From Semisulcospira habei (taxonomy: Eukaryota > Mollusca > Gastropoda > Semisulcospiridae), in contig BTPG01000003.1 of the NCBI GenBank assembly GCA_036245525.1, forward strand, positions 134,259,124 to 134,323,123: DNA of 64,000 nucleotides, written 5' to 3'. Position numbers and translations under genes: made by a program. The notes under the pieces are model-generated. The model was not told where the DNA came from. It worked only from the letters and a program-made list of their open reading frames with translations, and did not search any database. How positions within the stretch are numbered: position 1 is the first letter of the stretch; every line of letters starts with the position of its first letter. Shown piece by piece: positions 62,198 through 64,000 of this stretch.

Positions 62198-62215
62198 TGG
62201 CACCTCCGACAGGAC
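62198..62215 (+). other. Candidate primer binding site
   Basis: TGGCACCTCCGACAGGAC starts three bases after the LTR end. The TGGCNACC...GACAGGA layout resembles the primer-binding region of many Gypsy elements. The specific tRNA is not identified. Confidence 0.5.
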
Positions 62216-62276
62216 TTCTTCTGTTGGCTCAGTGGAAAGGGTAGCAGGAGAAAATAGCCAGCAGTGAAACGCAGAG

Positions 62277-63399
62277 ATGGCGACATCGGAAATGGAGACA
62301 TTCCTAAGAATTGAAAAGGAATGTGGACTCGAAGGAGCTCAACTCCTCGAGTTTGTAAAGGTGAGAGAGAAGGAGAGACTGGAGAGAGAAGTGAAGAAGA
62401 GACTGGAGAGAGAGGAGAAAGAAGAAAAGAGACGAGAGAGAGAAGAAAAGGAGAGACTGGAGAGAGAAGAAAGAGCTAAAGAACGTGAAATAGGGAAACT
62501 CGAAATCCAAGCAGAAGAGGCAGAGAAACAGCAAAGAGAGGCAGAGAAACAACGGGAAGAGGAGCGAGAAGAGGCAGAGAAACAACGAAGAGAGGCAGAG
62601 AAACAACGAGAAGAGGAGCGAGAAGAGGCAGAGAAACAGCGTCAACATGAAATGCATCTAAAGCAAATGGAGATAGAGGCACAGAACCAGAGAGCTACTG
62701 AAACAACAGCCTTAGCCAGCAGAGAGCAAACAGCCCGTGCGCCAAAGCTTCCACCTTTCGCAGAAAATTCAGATAAGATGGACGATTATCTGGAGCGATT
62801 CGAGCGCTTCGCAAGCAGTAATAACTGGAGACAAGAGACTTGGGCTATCACTTCTTACTGGCAAAGCGCTTGCCAAGAGAAGAAGCCGAAGATTATACGC
62901 AGTTAAGAGCCGCCCTGCTGAGACAGTATGACTTCACTGAAGGGGGTTACAGGCGACGATTTCGGAACTGCAAGCCTGAAGAAGGAGAAACACCCGGCCT
63001 ATTCATTGAGAGAATCAGGAGCTACCTGGAGAAATGGATAGAGCTGGCTGATTTAAAAACAAAGAGTACCAGGACTTGTGTGACCTCATCATCAAAGAAC
63101 AAGTCCTCAACGCATGTTCTAAGGACCTGGCCGCCCACCTCAGGGAGCAAAAAGACCAGTCCCTAAAAGCCCTGGCCAACTTCGCTCAAAGGTACCTGGA
63201 CGCCCACAACATGAACGTCGGGCCCAGTAAGCCACAGCGTGTGTCTGCACCAACAGAGGACGTCCACAATGTAAGAGATACCCCGAAATACAAGCCAGTG
63301 GAGAACTTGACATGTTTTCTCTGTGGAAAGAAAGGTCACAATGCGATACGGTGTCTTTCTAAAGATGTTCCTCGAGGCGACATCAGAAGATCCAACTAA
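62277..63399 (+). pseudogene. Gag-like polyprotein of a Ty3/Gypsy element, frameshifted
   Basis: The ATG at 62277 (GAGATGGCG) opens 209 codons. After a short N-terminus comes a coiled coil of about 100 residues rich in Glu, Arg and Lys (REAEKQREEEREEAEKQR type repeats), then LPPFAENSDKMDDYLERFER, the start of a SCAN-like capsid domain. A frameshift near 62850 moves to a second frame (QLRAALLRQYDFTEGGYRRR, IERIRSYLEKWIELADL). Another near 63060 moves to a third (IIKEQVLNACSKDLAAHL), which ends with a CCHC knuckle CFLCGKKGHNAIRC. Gag would package element RNA. No protease, RT or integrase is present. Confidence 0.8.
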
Positions 63400-63608
63400 G
63401 ATCGCGGGATAGCAAGCAGAAGCAGTACCACGTCTCAACACAGAGCCGCCGCAGTATTAGTAAATGGTGTGACGTCATCCAGTGATTTTGAGTCTGGAGG
63501 GATGCGAGTGACACCGGAGCTGATTGAATCTTTTAGAAAGAATGGACGCATTCCAGTAGGAGATGGGACTACATTTTTACCAGTCTCAAACATCGCGCTG
63601 CCTGAGAA
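63400..63608 (+). mobile_element. Residual internal Gypsy sequence up to the deletion junction
   Basis: About 200 bp after gag with a short open frame (MRVTPELIESFRKNGRIPVG) that may be the start of pol. It ends at CCTGAGAA, where sequence jumps into LTR text. Confidence 0.55.
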
Positions 63609-64000
63609 TGACCTCGTATGTGTGACGTCGGAGTGTATGCAACATTTTGTACACAGTAATAGAGCTGCTCTAATTTTAGTCGCAGTAATTTTCTGTGTGT
63701 GTTGTGAAAGATCGTGAAACTTCTAGAAAGTTCGGCTAGGTTGTGAACGGTCTGCCATGCTTTTGTGAGACGTCATTACGCGCCTGAATTTCCCAAAATA
63801 GGGGCTGAAATGAGCTGTCAAATTTTCTAGAACATTGTAGTTTATTCTAGAAAGTTTTTTTTTAAAATTAATATTTATGAGTTTCAGTTACGTGTTCCGT
63901 TCTGATTGGTTGCGTTGTGTGAATTCCTTAGATTATTCTGGAAAGTTGTACTATAAAAGACGGTGCTAGGAAGCACGTGGATTCATTGTCATACATTTTC
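63609..64000 (+). mobile_element. 3' LTR, 5'-truncated, runs off the window
   Basis: From TGACCTCGTATGTGTGACGT onward it follows the 5' LTR from 61432, including a CTATAAAAGACGG box near 63951. About the first 275 bp of the LTR and all of pol are missing, consistent with one deletion joining gag-proximal sequence to the middle of U3. Confidence 0.85.

Overview
This is a repeat-dominated eukaryotic nuclear window, most likely from a lophotrochozoan and probably a gastropod-like mollusc. That call is inference. It rests on the mix of RNase-H, RTE-like and CR1/L2-type LINEs, a Ty3/Gypsy gag of the kind common in molluscs, tRNA-headed SINEs with ATT tails, TTAA-flanked palindromic MITEs, and long CA, GA, TA and TATC arrays. 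No bacterial operon, rRNA gene, CRISPR array or complete tRNA gene is visible.

Layout. 1-1680: 165-bp tandem array split by the 3' end of an RNase-H LINE. 1690-6300: palindromic MITE, simple repeats, a SINE head and a dead LINE. 6296-6840: TTAA MITE and the candidate last exon of a minus-strand host gene. 7-15 kb: duplicated repeats, a degenerate tandem array (10.6-12.7 kb) and inverted repeats. 15.3-21.9 kb: LINE leader and ORF1-like relics, then a nearly full RNase-H LINE. 22-27 kb: SINE, microsatellites and a minus-strand LINE ending beside a host exon. 27.3-38 kb: mariner fragment, L2-like and RTE LINEs, SINE-like copies, TA arrays and an EGF-like exon at 33.9 kb. 39.4 kb: ectodomain exon. 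39.8-45 kb: RTE fragment with TATC/TGTC tail and two more LINE relics. 46-48 kb: large palindrome, TA arrays and a G-rich minisatellite. 48.6-51.9 kb: a plus-strand OTU-like gene broken by a nested insertion. 54.2-59.1 kb: a solo LTR containing an intact 1075-codon LINE with clean target-site duplications. 61.2-64.0 kb: a deleted gag-only Gypsy element.

The most important result is a host gene on the minus strand that would be missed among the transposons. Four exons lie at 39445-39637, 33893-34012, 26948-27061 and 6581-6840. Each has consensus-like splice sites, and all three junctions are phase 1. They encode an extracellular segment, a six-cysteine EGF-like module, a transmembrane helix with a lysine stop-transfer cluster, and a serine-rich cytoplasmic tail with a stop codon. 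The introns total about 32 kb and hold most of the mobile elements. The second host locus, an OTU-like cysteine-protease-type gene, carries a LINE insertion with a perfect 12-bp target-site duplication near its C-terminus, plus an independent frameshift.

Recent activity is concentrated in the intact LINE at 55.2-59.1 kb and a near-identical 3' fragment at 50.7-51.06 kb, and in RTE copies whose 3' ends abut long TATC arrays. Family names for LINEs are from motif recognition only and need a Repbase/Dfam search.
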